Part shown: positions 1 through 12,396 of the stretch, piece after piece
How positions within the stretch are numbered: position 1 is the first letter of the stretch
Layout: each line of letters opens with the position of its first letter
Source: Heterodera schachtii
Taxonomy: Eukaryota > Nematoda > Chromadorea > Rhabditida > Heteroderidae
Length of the DNA stretch: 64,000 nucleotides
Assembly: GCA_023374025.1 (NCBI GenBank)
Contig: SIJG01000036.1
Span: forward strand, 505,426 to 569,425
Direction: 5' to 3'
Made by a program: the position numbers and the translations under genes
The notes under the pieces: model-generated
What the model saw: only the letters and a program-made list of their open reading frames with translations
Databases searched by the model: none
What the model was told of the DNA's origin: nothing

Positions 1-2634
1 ACCGTCGCAAAATTCCGCCCGCGTGCCGATGCCGTGCCGAAGGATGGGGCAGAAAGTGAACACCGCCAGCAACGGGCGAAGCGGAGGAATGGACAATGCC
101 ATCAGCGGAGGAAATGCCGGAACACTTTTTTTTCATCGTCGCATTTGCTAAGGGACGACGAAATTAATGGGGGAAAATTAAAATGGGAAAAAGAGAGAAA
201 ATGGCAAATGATAAAGAAAATGGAAAAGGCATAAGAAGGACAGCAGGACATAAGTAACCAGAAAAAACAATGGACCAAACTGAGGGGGGATTAATTGAAT
301 TCCCGCGGAGGGATTAATCCGCCCCGGGGAACCCTCTAATTTGGCACGAGGCCACGCGGAGGCCATTCGCCCGCGGCACTTTTTCATTATGCCATTGATT
401 GCATTCATTGTCTAACCGAAAGAAAATGAAAACTAAATTTGCAAAGAATTCATTGGATTTGCCCGGAGGAATGAAAAAAGAATGAAAGAAAATTAGCATT
501 GAAGTAACCAATTATGCAATTTTAGAACTATGACACACCAAAAATTGACAAAAAATTTGAAAAAATTAAAATATTGTAATATTTTACTCCAAATTTGGGA
601 GAGGGAAAGTCTGAAACAGAAATCGGACACCGAATTCGATTAAAAAAGGGGGAGAAATAAATGAATGGAAGAGAGAAATGAGAAGGAGAAACAAAAAGAA
701 GAAGGCATAAGGGGGGAGGGAATTTGGGAAAATGAGCCAAAGGCCAAGTCGCAGCTGTTGCCAGAAGAAGAAGAGAAGAAGAAGAAGAAGAAGAAGAACG
801 AATGGCCAAAGGCAAAAGAGCGAAGCCATGGACAGAAAGAGGACAAACGGACCACGAAGAAAGAAGGCGGACACTTTTGTGGCCAAAAGTTTGTTAAGCA
901 AAAGACAAAAAGTGGGGGGGGGGGGGAAATGGCATTGGCATTTGCAATGGCATTTGTTGCCGGAAAATAATTACCTAGTTATGATTTGAAAAGCGGCACA
1001 TAATTTTATAAGCCACGACTGATAAGTGAGCAGGAGGAGGAGGAGGAGAAGTGAAGAAAAGGACAAGGCTTAAGGGTAATGGTGGCGGAGGAGGAAAAAG
1101 AGGAGGAGGGGAAGGGGAGGAGGAGGAGGGGAGGGGGAAGAGGGGGAGGAGGCGGTGGTGTGAATGGACACAAAACAAAACGGACAAATGGGCCAAGACA
1201 GGAAATGGGGAGGGGGGGGGGAAAGAGTGCGAATTGTGAGTGAGTGGTGTGTTGTCCTTGAGAAAGATAGGACCAAAACACAAAGGCGGCAGAAGGGGGG
1301 GGGGGGGGACGGACGACAGGGACAGAAAAACGGACGGACGGAGGGAAAGGGGGGGGGGGCGGTGGGTGGAGGGATTGTGGCGATCGGCGAGTGATCGGAA
1401 GTGGTCTGCCTTTTCTTCAGCTGGTGGTGGTTGACTAACGACGGTAATGATGAATGTTGAGCAGAAGGAGGGAGCAATGTGTGAACTGTTGCTCATTGTC
1501 AGAAGAGGACTTGGGAAGGGCGACACAAAGGCAAACAGAAGGGCAATTAGGGGCTAATGAATGACAATGGAAATGGGGGGGGGGAGGGGTTATTGGGGGA
1601 TGAGGGGACAGCAAAAGGCAAATGAGATAAACGGGTTGCACTTCCGCGCACCAACCCAACGGGGGAAGGATGGATAAAATGACAATGCGATCAGAGAGAA
1701 AAAGGGAGGGAGGGAGAGGAAGGAGGCGGAGGAGGAGGTGATCAGATCAGTCAGTCATTGGCACCGATCGACCGACTCATTCACGCAAAATAAAGCGATG
1801 AGAAATGTTGTGAATTGGGAGAAGTGATTGCGATCAGTTGTATACGAGAAAACATATGACAATAATGAGAGAGAGAGAAAGGAAAACTGGGAGTGATCAG
1901 AGGCTAAACTTTGACGATCAATGCCACCAAAAGCGATCAACGAATGATCGGTTCTGTGCCTTTCCTGATCATCTCTCCTTGCAATCTTTTGCTGATCAGA
2001 ATTTGCCCATTTGACTTCCCTTTCTTCCCCTCTCTCCCCATTTTCCCACCAATTTTTGGTGGTGTCGTTTTGGCATTGCTTCGCCCCGTCCTCTCCGTGC
2101 CCGGCCAATTTCTCTTCCGAATCGGTGCCCTTCCGCCGTTGGTGCCTCCGCTTCACTTCCCTCTCACCCATCAGCAGAAGTTTCCTCGTTTTTTTGTATT
2201 CATAATGCTTTTCATTTTACCGTAGTTAAAAAGATACTGTAAAATTATTAAAAATTTATTTTACTGACGAATTCATCCATTGACGAAATTAATCATTGAA
2301 GTAAAAAATGGAAAGCAGTGAAATAAATGAAAATAGTTCACTGACGAAATCATTAGCCACGGTTTTTTGCGTGCAAAATGAATTATTTAGCACAAATATA
2401 TCAATGCTTTCAATTTGAGGGAAAATTAAATAAAAAGGAATTATTACAAATAAAAAAGGATCTTTTTTAAACAAAATAACAACACAAAAAAACAATGCGG
2501 TGAATATCTGAGAGTCAAAAAAGAAAAAACAACAAAAAACAATTGTATAAAAGGGGAAAAGTGAAGGCAAATAAAAAGAAATGTCTAAAATCTGTCAGAA
2601 TTGGCCTGTTGCTGATCAGTCACTTTTGCTCTGA
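1..2634. other. Intergenic, low-complexity DNA without a supported gene
   Basis: The stretch is purine-rich on the plus strand, with GGA/GAA runs, several poly-G tracts and, from about 1750, repeated GATCAGT-like words. Open frames here are short and made of low-complexity residues (poly-S, poly-P, poly-R), which is what simple repeats give in any frame. I see no conserved domain and no convincing splice pattern. It probably contains the 3' flank of the SETD4-like gene next door. Confidence 0.5.
1031..1160. repeat. (GGA)n purine-rich simple repeat
   Basis: Nearly pure GGA/GGGGA repeats on the plus strand, followed by G-runs of 8-10 bases near 1210, 1300 and 1350. A simple-sequence repeat able to form triplex or G-quadruplex structures. 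No coding signal. Confidence 0.7.
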
Positions 2635-5302
2635 TCAGTCCCCCCGCCTTTTGCTCCCTCCGTCCAAAATGGGCGTCAAATGCCGTGCCATTCCGCGCAC
2701 AATTTCGACTTGTTCCTCCCACAACGATGCCACCATTTCCGCTTCCTCTTCGTGCCCCTTTTCTTCTTCCTCCTTCTCCCCAATTTGCCATTCGCTACGT
2801 TTTCCCCTCCGGCATCCACACAATTTGTCTTTCGCCCCTCAAGCGCATTTTGCAAATGGCCCAAAATGGAGGCCAACAGTTGCGTTTCGCGCAATGATTC
2901 GCTTCCATCCGCCAATTGTTGACCATCATTTTCCCCATCATTGTCCTCACAATTATTCTCTCCAAAAATGTATTGGCTCCAATTTTGCCTAATTAAATTT
3001 AAATCCAATAAATTAATTAATCAATTCGCCGAAGGAAAAACGCACAATTTGTCGCGTTCCAACAAAAGAATTGCGCAGCTTTTTCGCAACGAAAAGCTCG
3101 GCTTTTCGTCCGTGGCATAAATTGTGCTAAATTATCAGAACAACTGATCACCCGAGGCTAATTAATCGGTGAATCACCAGGAAAGGTTGGCCTTTCTCAG
3201 CACTTCCCTTCGCTTTTCGCTCACGCGTTTTCCGCTGCGTTCGGCGAGGGCAATAAAAAGGTCCAAAAAGAAATGAAATAAAAACATTTAAAAATTTAAT
3301 GCAGAAACACTGACCACGGGGCAATGGGACGCGGTTGAAAGGGTTGGACTCATTCTGCAATTAATTAGCCTAATTAGTTGGCCATAATTAGTGTTTTCCT
3401 CCCGCCCACCTTTATTGTAAACCCATATTCCACCCAAAGTCGTGCGTTGTCATGCGCACCGTAACACACAAAAAGTTGATGCCCCGCGGGCACAAAGTGT
3501 TGGTCGGCACGGACCAGATAATGGCGCGAGTGTTTATGGTCAAACATGGCAACGCACTGCATAAAAATGATCAGTTGTTATGTCATTCTCGTTTCCCAAA
3601 ATGCCATTCCGAATTGTCCCCTCCTTTCCGTCCGATGGCACCTGCGCATCCGTACTGTGATTGAGCATGTCGACGAGCGGAATAATCGCCAACGACCCAC
3701 CGTAGTCGTCGTCTTGGTCGCCCTCTCGGTCGCTACCGTAACCATTAACTGAGAAATTGCCAAGATCCCTCTTAAAGTTTCCCCAATTTGTCACCAGTCC
3801 CCGCCGTTTGCCCGGCGTCGTCCTTTGTCCAGCCCATTCGCCGCCGGCACTTTTTCCCCCTTTTGGTTTCCCCCCGGGGGTGCCGTTCTCCGTCGCCTTC
3901 GGTGAAATGCGAACGGTCGACCAACGGATGGAAGGGCAAATTGGGCACGAAAATGCAACTGCAAACAGAGGAAAGAAAGGGGAGAAGGACAATACAAAAA
4001 GCAATTCAAAATTCAGTGTTCACCGGGTGTTGACCACGTGCCATGCCCAGCAGCACATTTCGCGCCAAAATGCGACCGATTCTTTTGGCACTCTCTCCAC
4101 AAATTGCATTTCATCGTCCCTTTCAAATGTTTTGTGTGTCCAATTCGTTTTTTGGTCGAATTTCGAAGCGTAAAGCAAAGTGAAAAGCTAAGGGGAAAAA
4201 TAACAGAAAAATTTCCCCGTTTTGTTTTTTTGTGCCACTTTTCTCTCCAATTTGCGCAGTTCGACCAATTGGTCTAATAATTTGTTTTTTGCTTCCTGTG
4301 GCAATTTGGCGGCCAAACGGCGCAGGCGAACATCGCCGGAGGGATCTCGCAAATAATGACGGAAAAGCGGAGTGCCAAAACGGAGGGGCAAAATGCCGAG
4401 GTAAGGGCGCCAACTGACAAAAGAGGGGGAAAAAGGCATTTAAAAGGAAAGACAAAACGAATTGAAACATTCCGAAAGAAATGGACGAACGAACACCGAT
4501 AAAAATGCCTTCTATTTTCAATTCGCCAATTATTTCTGCCGTTTTTCCAATTGTCTTTTTGGCCAATTAATTCACCTAATTTCGCCGTCGTCGGCCGATT
4601 TTTTCCGTCGTTTTCCGCGCATTTTCATAAAACGGGCGAAGCCCGGCGGAATGTCCAAAGGCCATTGGACGGAAAAGGGCCCACGGGGCGTCGACTGATC
4701 GCAGAAATAATCGAAATGGACACGCTCAAAACAGAAGAACAGAGCCAACACTTCGCAAGGGTCGAGCGGAACTCTGTGGACACAAATTCGGCAGAATTTG
4801 TTAAAATTGAATTAAAATTCATTTTTATTTTATTTTTGAATGTATTTTCGCATTTCTTTCCCTTCCCCTCCCCCCATTTTTTAAATTTATTTAAATTGAT
4901 ATTTCTTATTTTAATGCTTTTCCACATTCCCTCTTCTCTCTTCCCCCCCCCCCCCCACCTTTCCATCATTTCGGCATATTCCCCAATGTCCGCCACTCTC
5001 CCCGCCGTTATCATCATCCGTTCGGGAACCTCAAAATTGGCTATTTTATACTTTTTTTGGGTGCCAAAATGCATCCGACTGAATGCAAATGCCATTTCCA
5101 TTCGTTTCACTTTTATCGCCGTTTCGTTCAGCCGAATGTCCTCCCGTGCAAAAATGCCGTAACCCATCGCCTCGCCGTCGTCGTCCTCCACCGGTCGCAA
5201 TTCGATTTTGGACCACAAAAACTGCCGCTGTCCTCCGTCGTCAGCTGCGCTTTGCTGGTGGAGCCATCGCTCGAAATTGGCAATGGCATCGGCACGAAAC
5301 AT
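2635..5302 (-). CDS. SETD4-type SET-domain protein-lysine methyltransferase
   Basis: This family transfers methyl groups from S-adenosylmethionine to lysine, or histidine in SETD3, on histone or non-histone proteins. On the minus strand a start ATG at 5302 opens an exon with GIFAREDI. An intron (5110 to about 5030) joins it to VPERMMITAGRVADIGEY, the usual second SET-I block. Further exons give LDPCEVLALFFCFER (about 4770), WRPYLGILPLRFGTPLF (about 4410), CWAWHVVNTR (about 4040), the SET core IPLVDMLNHS (about 3650) and FVCYGAHDNARLWVEYGFT (about 3450). This is the normal block order of the Rubisco-LSMT/SETD3/SETD4 group. The tail includes NPFNRVPLPRGQ (about 3345) and probably ends at 2635 after a helical segment. 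A gap of 3.7 kb separates it from the DUF273 gene. The SETD4-versus-SETD3 assignment is an inference; the minor exon boundaries and the C-terminal exon are the least certain parts. Confidence 0.8.
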
Positions 5303-6046
5303 TTCACAACAAAAAACTGACAAAAGGGGGGCAATGATCAGTGGACAAAGAAGCCAAATTGGAAATCGACAATTGCTAAATCGACGGATGGACGACACTT
5401 TTCAAAATATTTGATCCCAATAATTTACAATTGATTTTATCAGTGCAATTATTTTCGGATTGATTTTTCAAAGCTAAAAGGGCCAATGGCAATTGAAAGT
5501 GATTGATGAATGACTTCGGGAAAAAAAGAACCGACAAATACAAAGTGAAAAAAAAGTGGACATAAAAAAAAGGGGAAATGGACTCGCCGGTCGATTGGCG
5601 AGATTTATTTTTGACTGATCAGAAAATCTAATTGATCAAGAAACATTAATGCTTTAGGAAAATGCTAATATACATAAAAAGTAAAAATGAATTAAAAAAT
5701 ACATATTTAATTTTCCAATGAATTACAAAGTTTTTTTACTCCGATATGTATGAATCATTGCTCATTTTCAGATAACAGAAACATTCAGATCAATTTTGGT
5801 GGGTAACAGAAGAAAACATGAAACATTGAAAAAGTGCTAAGGTTGGAAATTATCATTTCTTTTCATTTGAATTGACAAAAGAAAAAGGAACAATGTGGCA
5901 TAAATAAAAAGGAGTGTGATCCAAAACAATCAGAAAAAGTGGCGGGCGTGGAAGTGGCCAACCAAACTGTGCCAAGTCTGTGACTCATCAAAACAGTGAT
6001 AATCAGTCATCACAAAAGGCACTTATTATTATCCAATTGCTCCGCT
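5303..6046. other. Intergenic AT-rich DNA; probable promoter side of the SETD4-like gene
   Basis: AT-rich, with no open frame above about 60 codons that resembles protein. It contains the upstream region of the minus-strand SETD4-like gene. The bases just before its ATG read TTTTTTGTTGTGAA with no clear splice acceptor. I see no repeat or RNA gene here. Confidence 0.4.
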
Positions 6047-6445
6047 TCAGTGCGACTCCCTCCGGCACCGCTTCTTCCGTCCGTCGTCCTCCGCTACGGC
6101 CGTTGCTTTTGCCGTCGAAGTTCGCCGCCTCGTCCTTCGCAGCGTTTGCTTCTCCTCCTTGTCCGTCCTCGTCTTCGTTTTGTCCTCCTCCGTCCCTTTC
6201 GTTTTGTCCTCCTCCAATTTCTTCACTCGTCCCAACAGTTCGTCCACCGTTTCATGCACAGAAATTGGAAACATCATTTTTGTTGTTCGCCTTCCGTTGT
6301 TCCGTTCTGTTTTGTCGACGTCGTTCTCCGCCTCCTTTTGCGCCACCTCTTCGTCGTTGTCAGTCCCGCAGAAGCGCGTCAAAGTCGGCATCGTCGTACG
6401 CCTCGTCGATGAGCTAATGAAAATTAGGAAAAATTGAAGCATCAT
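6047..6445 (-). CDS. Unrecognised charged, coiled-coil-like protein (possible gene or last exon)
   Basis: A minus-strand frame of 132 codons with an ATG at 6445. The product is very hydrophilic. A segment HETVDELLGRVKKLEED has a heptad-like pattern, followed by KT/EDKT repeats and an arginine-rich tail. A possible acceptor (TTTTCATTAG) lies at about 6420. Using it in another frame gives only a short reading (LIDEAYDDADFDALLRD, then stop), so the true reading is unclear. No family recognised. It lies just downstream of the stop of the next minus-strand gene and could be a separate small gene or an alternative terminal exon of it. Confidence 0.3.
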   Translation of the reverse strand: MMLQFFLIFISSSTRRTTMPTLTRFCGTDNDEEVAQKEAENDVDKTERNNGRRTTKMMFPISVHETVDELLGRVKKLEEDKTKGTEEDKTKTRTDKEEKQTLRRTRRRTSTAKATAVAEDDGRKKRCRRESH

Positions 6446-6540
6446 TCATATCTCTCATTATGAGTCGCCCCCTTAAGAATTCACTTTAAAGTCCAACTCC
6501 ATCACAGCAAAGCTTAGAGCAGGCCGGTCGAAGTTGACCC

Positions 6541-8527
6541 CTACAACCCCCGGGGCAGCAGCAAACGAACCACCTCCAATCCGCCGATTGGCTCTCCCAA
6601 CGCCTCCTCCTCGTCATTCCGTTGCAGCCAAATGATCGATTCCATGGTGTCAATTTTGGAGTTCAAATCTTTGAAGTCTTGATGCATTTCCGATAGAAAA
6701 CCGCCGATTTGTTGGACAAATTCCACAAAATTTGCCGGCCCCGTCGACCCATCGCCGCCGTTTCCATTGGCACATTGGGCAGCAACAGAAGCAGCACCGA
6801 CAAGCGCAGCTGCATCTTTGGCAACGACACGTTCAATTTGTTGGAGACGATTCTGCAATTCATCGAACGGAACCTGAAAATAAAAAGCGAAAGTGAATCA
6901 ATGAAACGGGGATTCGCGCCCTGTATTGTGCCATTGATGGATTTTGGTTGTAATCCATGGAAAACTTGCCCAATCCCATTTATCTTCCCAAAACAGTCGG
7001 ACCTGTCTCTGTCCGTCTTCCGTCGTCGTGTCCCTTCTCTGATACTGTTCCTCTCCCTCTCTTCCTGCTCCGTCTTTTCCCTGCTCCCTCCTCTCTCTGT
7101 CCTCCTCCTCTTCGTCCCTTTCGTCCACCAATTCGGCAGCCGCCGCCTCGCGGACCATTTGCTCCGCCTTCTCTGCCGGGATTGGCTCAACATTCTCCGG
7201 CAACGGTTGCGCCGTTTCGCCACCGCTCGGCCCTTGCGGGTACAAATTGCACACGCGGCAACTTTTGTTGTGCGGCAAACCGCCAATTTTGGAGGTGCCA
7301 ACACCGAAAGTGCTGATGTGATGGAGCTGACCCCTGGAGGATAATTTGTAACAAATAAACCCATTTGAAAAAAATTAATAAAATCCCACCACGCCAACGG
7401 CACATTGTCAGTGTAATAAATCTCCACCCAAACATTTCGTTTCGCAGAAAAAGTCAAAGGAACTGTGGGCGAATTGTTCGGCTGGAAGAGCAGGAAAGGG
7501 TTGTCAAAGGGTGCCAACGGAATGCACGTTCGCCGGCAAAAACGGTCAACGTCACTGAACTCGCGACAGACGACGACCTGTGGGGAAAAAGGGGAGGGGG
7601 GGGGAAGTCTGTTAAAATTGGTCGACAAATTTCCACCCTCCCCTCCCTAATTGAACCCACCGTCACGTAATGGGGCTTTGTGTTGCAGTAAAAATCAGGC
7701 AAAATACAAATTAAGTTGGGGTTGAAGAAGCATGGAAGCAGGCAACATCTGTAACAGAACATGGCGAAGAATAAAGGAAGTCCCATTGAGAAACGTACAA
7801 AGCGCACATCGCCGAACGGCGACTGCGTGGGCACGAGGCCCTTCGGGTCCAAACGAGCGGAGAAAAACAGGCCGAAAATGGTAGAAATGGGATTCAGAGC
7901 AATCAGAAGGGGGATGGATTTACCAGAAATTGCCGTGTTAATTGGAGAAGCTGCTTGCCCATTGCTGTCCTTCTCGTAAGGGTTCATCTCCGCCCGCGTC
8001 TCATTGATCACGTAATCCCAGTAAATTTTGGGTTTACACCGATACAAATACTAACCAGGGAAAGTCAATATAAACGTAAATATAGAAAAAATATGTCAGT
8101 CCCACCGTAAACGGTTGCATTTCGGTGCCGGTGAAATCGATAGCCTTTTGCATTAGCACTTTCATTTCTTCAAGCGAAAATACTGTATGTAAAATTTTGA
8201 TATATTTATTTGTATAAAAAAAAAAAAAAAACCCACTCGCACGCTCATAAACAGTGCCCGAGGCCAATTGGTTGTCTTTTGAGTCGATAATTCGCAAATC
8301 AATTCGATACCGAAAAAAACAGAGAGACATAAAACAAAGAAAGAGGGGAGAAACTCACGATGAACCGGGAAATACATTGAACTCGGAGTGTGTGATGTGA
8401 ATGGGCATCACTTTGTCCATTACCATGCCAAATTCGCTGCCCCGCGCGACCCGGGCCAAGCCAGCCTCGAGCTTCTCAAGACGAACCGTCAGATGCAGCT
8501 TCAGCTTGTCATTGGTTTCTGTAATTT
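6541..8527 (-). CDS. Unrecognised multi-exon gene with Cys-rich and coiled-coil parts
   Basis: Several minus-strand exons with clean GT..TTTCAG borders can be followed. They are 8527-8358 (KLKLHLTVRLEKLEAGLARV), about 8310-8240, about 8180-8100 (LMQKAIDFTGTEMQPF), about 8036-7925 (KIYWDYVINETRAEMNP), about 7857-7800, about 7760-7672 (cysteine-rich, CYRCCLLPCFFNP), about 7577-7375 (VWVEIYYTDNVPLAWWDF), about 7340-7000 (acidic, Glu/Arg-rich), and a last exon 6872-6541. The last exon carries a possible coiled coil, LQNRLQQIERVVAKDA, and FVEFVQQIGGFLSEMHQDF. The 5' end was not found; it should lie between 8528 and the DUF273 gene on the other strand. I do not recognise the family. The late coiled coil superficially recalls ERGIC-53-like tails, but no lectin domain is present. 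Confidence 0.55.
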
Positions 8528-9041
8528 GTGAGAGTCACATTGGACACGGGGAATAATCCAGAAAAAATAATAATACGAATTGTAATTTGTTGGGGGCATT
8601 CATTCACTCATAATTCATGCTTTTTTGTTTACTACCCCCCCCCCCCCCCGCCGGTCATTAGCAGTGACCGCCATTCATCAGTCAGCCTAATTGTTCTTCC
8701 ACCGACTCCCCCCCCCCCCCTTCGCTTCTCTTCAAATCAATTTGGTAGTAAGTAAATAAGAGAAAAGAGAGCTAATTCTTGAGCCTATGTATTGGGCCGC
8801 TATCTCGTCCCAAAAATGTGATTTTTTCCTAAAATTAATTTCATATTTATCACTCATTCATTTTCCACAACTCAACTCAACTCACCACCATTCCATTTTC
8901 ACTTTTATGCTGCTGTTCACTCCAAAATTCATTTCATTCACTCACCCATTTTCACCAATCGATAAGACAATTGTTTTATTTACACAATCACTGCGCAAAA
9001 AAAATCCCTCGAAACAAAATAAATTTAATCTGTCACAACAA

Positions 9042-10608
9042 ATGTTTTTTCGTCTGCTAAATAAAAGTGTCCGTTTTCTGTTGTTCGTGACAATCTTCTG
9101 TTTTGTCGTCTTTGTTTTCGTACTTTACACATTCAACAGTTTGTCATGCGAAAGTGTGGCACAAATTGAATTGGTTTTAAATGAACGGTTGCACAGTGTT
9201 AAGCACGGAAGGAGAAAAACAGCGGGTAAAATGAAGAGAAAAACATATTTTAGACCAAAATTCTCTAATTTTAACGGCACTACAGAAGCATTATCAATTA
9301 TCACAAAAGCAAAATAATCAGCCTTTGAAAAACTGATCGCTTAAAAATCGGATTTTATTTTAAAACAAAAACTTTTAACCAAGTGAATAATTTTGTGTTA
9401 ATTTTTACTCAAAAAACTCTTGGCTTTTTTTTCCATAGGTCCGAGCAAAAACATTACGCTGTTTTTGGCTGTTAAAAAGAAGGAAGATTTGCTCTCCGAA
9501 TACCGATTAGCGCACAGAACACTCCGATGTTATTGCGCAATGAAAAACTATTCGCTAATTGTGGTGGATTTTTCCACAATTGGGACAATGGGAAAACTCT
9601 GTCCACAAAAAGATGTGTGGCATATTTTTTGGCATCATGACAAATATAAAATATTGTTTGACAGTTTATGTTCCGACGGCACTGCGTCCTGTCCCATTGG
9701 CTTGCGGACCATCCGAACGTGGAATGGACCTTGTTTATGGATGCGGACATGGCAATAATCAACCCCAACCATTTGGTGGAGGATCACATCCCTTCCGACA
9801 GGGAAGTGGATTTGGTTTTTTATGAGCGCCTTTTCAATGGGGAAATAGCCGCTGGCAGTTACTTGGCCAGAAATACGGAATTCACGCGCAATTTCCTCCA
9901 ATATTGGGCCAATTATTACGACAAATTGCCGTGGAGTTGGCACGGAACGGACAACGGGGCAATACACGTAAAACGAATTGACTATTTGTGGTTTTAAATT
10001 CGAATTCTAAGGCGGTTTTCATGGATTATTTTTGCGGGGAAAAAGACGAAATTCAATGCTCACGGCGAAGGGCCATTTGTTGGCAATTTTGGCGCACGTC
10101 CGCCAACGACGACGGATTGCGTCTGTTCACGGACTGTGTCCATTCTGTGCTCGGAATTCGCAATAAATTTCGGAATGGAAATGGGACTGTCCAACTTTTG
10201 ACCAATTTTCGCGCGTTTTGGTCCCGCGACGGATGGTTAACCGGGGGGAAATGGTGCTCGCGCGATTTTTTCCTCCACGGATGGAAGAAAAAGTGAGTTT
10301 ATTAAATGGGCAAATTTAATTGAAGCGGCAGAGAAAACGTGAAAAATTTATTTAGGTGGCAAAACTCAACAAAATGGGGCGGTTGGAAATCACCATTAAA
10401 AATGGATGAAATACAATTGGAGGAATTTCTAAATTTGACCAAATGTTCGTCCGATTCTCCACCAAAATGGCCTTATGACAACGAATATATTGCGAGCAAA
10501 AGCGAAATTGACACGCTTTTGGACGGACATTTGCACGAAATGCGAATGACCAAATTGGACTATTGGAGAAGAGTTGAGGAAGCGGAGGAAAAGCAAGGAC
10601 AATTGTGA
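9042..10608 (+). CDS. DUF273 family putative glycosyltransferase (type II membrane protein)
   Basis: Five exons join in frame: 9042-9225, 9439-9614, 9665-9967, 10012-10292 and 10356-10608, with introns of 213, 50, 44 and 63 bp, all GT..AG. The start ATG is followed within 15 residues by one hydrophobic segment ([19 protein letters not shown]), as expected for a Golgi type II signal anchor. The lumenal part has the DUF273 blocks. These are LCPQKD/FMFRRHC across intron 2, the DxD-like metal-sugar site [43 protein letters not shown], and the terminal [10 protein letters not shown]...[11 protein letters not shown]273 is confined to nematodes and has a GT-A-like fold signature. Donor sugar and acceptor are unknown. 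All blocks are intact, so the gene looks functional. It is head-to-head with the unknown minus-strand gene at 8527. Confidence 0.9.
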
Positions 10609-10850
10609 AAATGAGAGGGAACATCGAATTGGTGGACAAAACCGAACCAACGGACAGCAATTTAGGGGAAAAAACGGATTAATGCCGAAAAGGGAAAAAC
10701 GGGTCACTCACTCATTATTGTGATCATTGATCAGAGACTCAACTAAAATTGCCAAAGACTAAGTCAGACAATTAATTGCCCATTGATCTCTCCCAAATAA
10801 AAAACTCTCCAATTTCAAATTATGATAAAAATGACTGTTAATGCTCTAAT

Positions 10851-11776
10851 TTATTTGTTTCTGTTCCCCCCCCCCCCACCTGGCATGCGGAAGCTCCACT
10901 TGACGCGGATTCGCTTCGCGCTCGGCTGAGTGAGCAATTCAATTGCGCCTTCGCCCGGCCTCAGCCCCGCCGCATTTGCGCCGTTTCCCTCGTTAGGCAC
11001 GCGAGAAAAGTCGCAAAATTTAACCGCGGCTGTGTTGTTGTTGTCCATCGTCCGCGTCTGTTCGAGTCGGCGTTCGTAGTCCGCACGTGCTGTTGCGTAT
11101 TCGGGCGGAACAGCGACGCGTGCACCGGAGGAATTCTCGAAGGAGTGCATTGGCATAAGTTCACCAGCGCCAAAATGGAGGGGCGGACCGAAATTGTTGA
11201 AGTGTTGGGGAGGAGGAGGGGCCGCGGGGTGAAAGTTCGGATGAGGGCGAGACAACGGAAGTTGGGCGTACTGCTGGCGGTAAAATTCATGATCTGTGTG
11301 ATGAAAAAACAAAGCATCGATTTATTTTAGTAGGGTATTTAGTCACGGTTTCAGGAAAACTAGCCAAAATGTAGCTGTAAAACGATGAATGTCAAAATCA
11401 AGGGACCGGCCTGAAATCGTCTCAACAAATATAAAATTCAACTCCTAAAAGGACTCGGCTCACTTGAATATGGCCCAAAATGTCGCGGCGGTTGCCGCCA
11501 CGATGAGTCCGCCGCCGTCTTCCAACTGTCGTTGAGCAACGGTTGCTCGCCACCCATTCGTCTGTGCCATGGCGGCATTGAGCGTTCATCGGGTCCAAAT
11601 GAAGTGCCGACGGCAGCTAACGGCGGGGGATGAAAATGGGGAGGAAGAGCAGCGGACGGACCCGGCGGATAATCCATCGGAGCAAGTTCACGAGACGGAA
11701 ACACCGGTGGAGGGGGACGACCAGGGCCATTGATAAATTGGGAGGGATGGCGCATTGGCGGAGGAGGAGGCCACAT
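10851..11776 (-). CDS. Proline-rich hypothetical protein, two exons
   Basis: The start ATG at 11776 opens MWPPPPPMRHPSQF. Exon 1 runs to about 11446, where CAA|GTGAGC is a good donor. Exon 2 starts about 11295 after TTTCATCACACAG and runs to the stop at 10851. The junction restores an AAT codon and the frame. The product has about 258 residues: a low-complexity Pro/His/Phe-rich N-terminal two thirds, then a short charged part (YATARADYERRLEQTRTM), a basic patch AKRIRVKWSFRMPGGGGG and a poly-Gly tail. No enzyme domain or membrane segment. The composition resembles RNA-processing or transcription scaffolds, but this is only an analogy. It is divergent from VPS13, with a 620-bp shared upstream region. 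Confidence 0.6.
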
Positions 11777-12396
11777 TTGAATTAACGAAACAAGCCAATT
11801 GCAGTGTTATTCTAAAACGAAAACGGAATCAAAAGGAAAAACAATCGAAGACAAAAAAATTTGAAAATAAACAAACCTAAAACCCAAATTTAAAATAGAT
11901 AAACAAAAAACAGAAATTGCCGGACTAACACAACGGAAAATTGAATGATGCTATTGACCTGCAAATTCTAACAAGTCTAACGGCAGCAATTTGTAAGCAA
12001 GCTTTGCTCTTGAACTCTTGCTGATTCTTCTGTAAGCCGTTTGTCCTTCGTTCCCATTTTTTTCTCCTTTCTTTGGCATTATGTTTTATTGTTATCTTTT
12101 AAAAATACCGCACGCATCGTTTTTTATTTTCCTCCGATTGTTTTCCCTTTTTTGTTGGTTCCACCACACAAACCACAAAACAAAGAATCACAATTACGAT
12201 TTGGTGCGCAATTTTTACAATTTAAACATTGCGACCCTGAAAAGCGTTTCCTTTTTTAACCAATTTTATCCCTTATTAATTCAGGTTAGGGATTCGGAAT
12301 TGGTAGAAAGAAATTTCAAATTTGTGATTTGATGTGAAAAACATTGTATTTCTCACGGACACCTTATTTGTGATGAACTTTTTAGAAAAATTTGAA
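11777..12396. promoter_or_regulatory. Divergent upstream region of the proline-rich gene and VPS13
   Basis: AT-rich and non-coding, between two divergent starts. At 12376-12385 the sequence AACTTTTTAG is a strong nematode splice acceptor 11 bases before the VPS13 start ATG at 12397. With no recognised exon upstream, this suits a trans-splice site for a spliced leader. An in-frame ATG at 12373 lies before that acceptor and would be removed by trans-splicing. Confidence 0.45.

Noticed and set aside
1755..2171. 138-codon minus-strand open frame
   Set aside because: Low-complexity, charged repeats with no domain or splice context; overlaps GATCAG-rich non-coding DNA.
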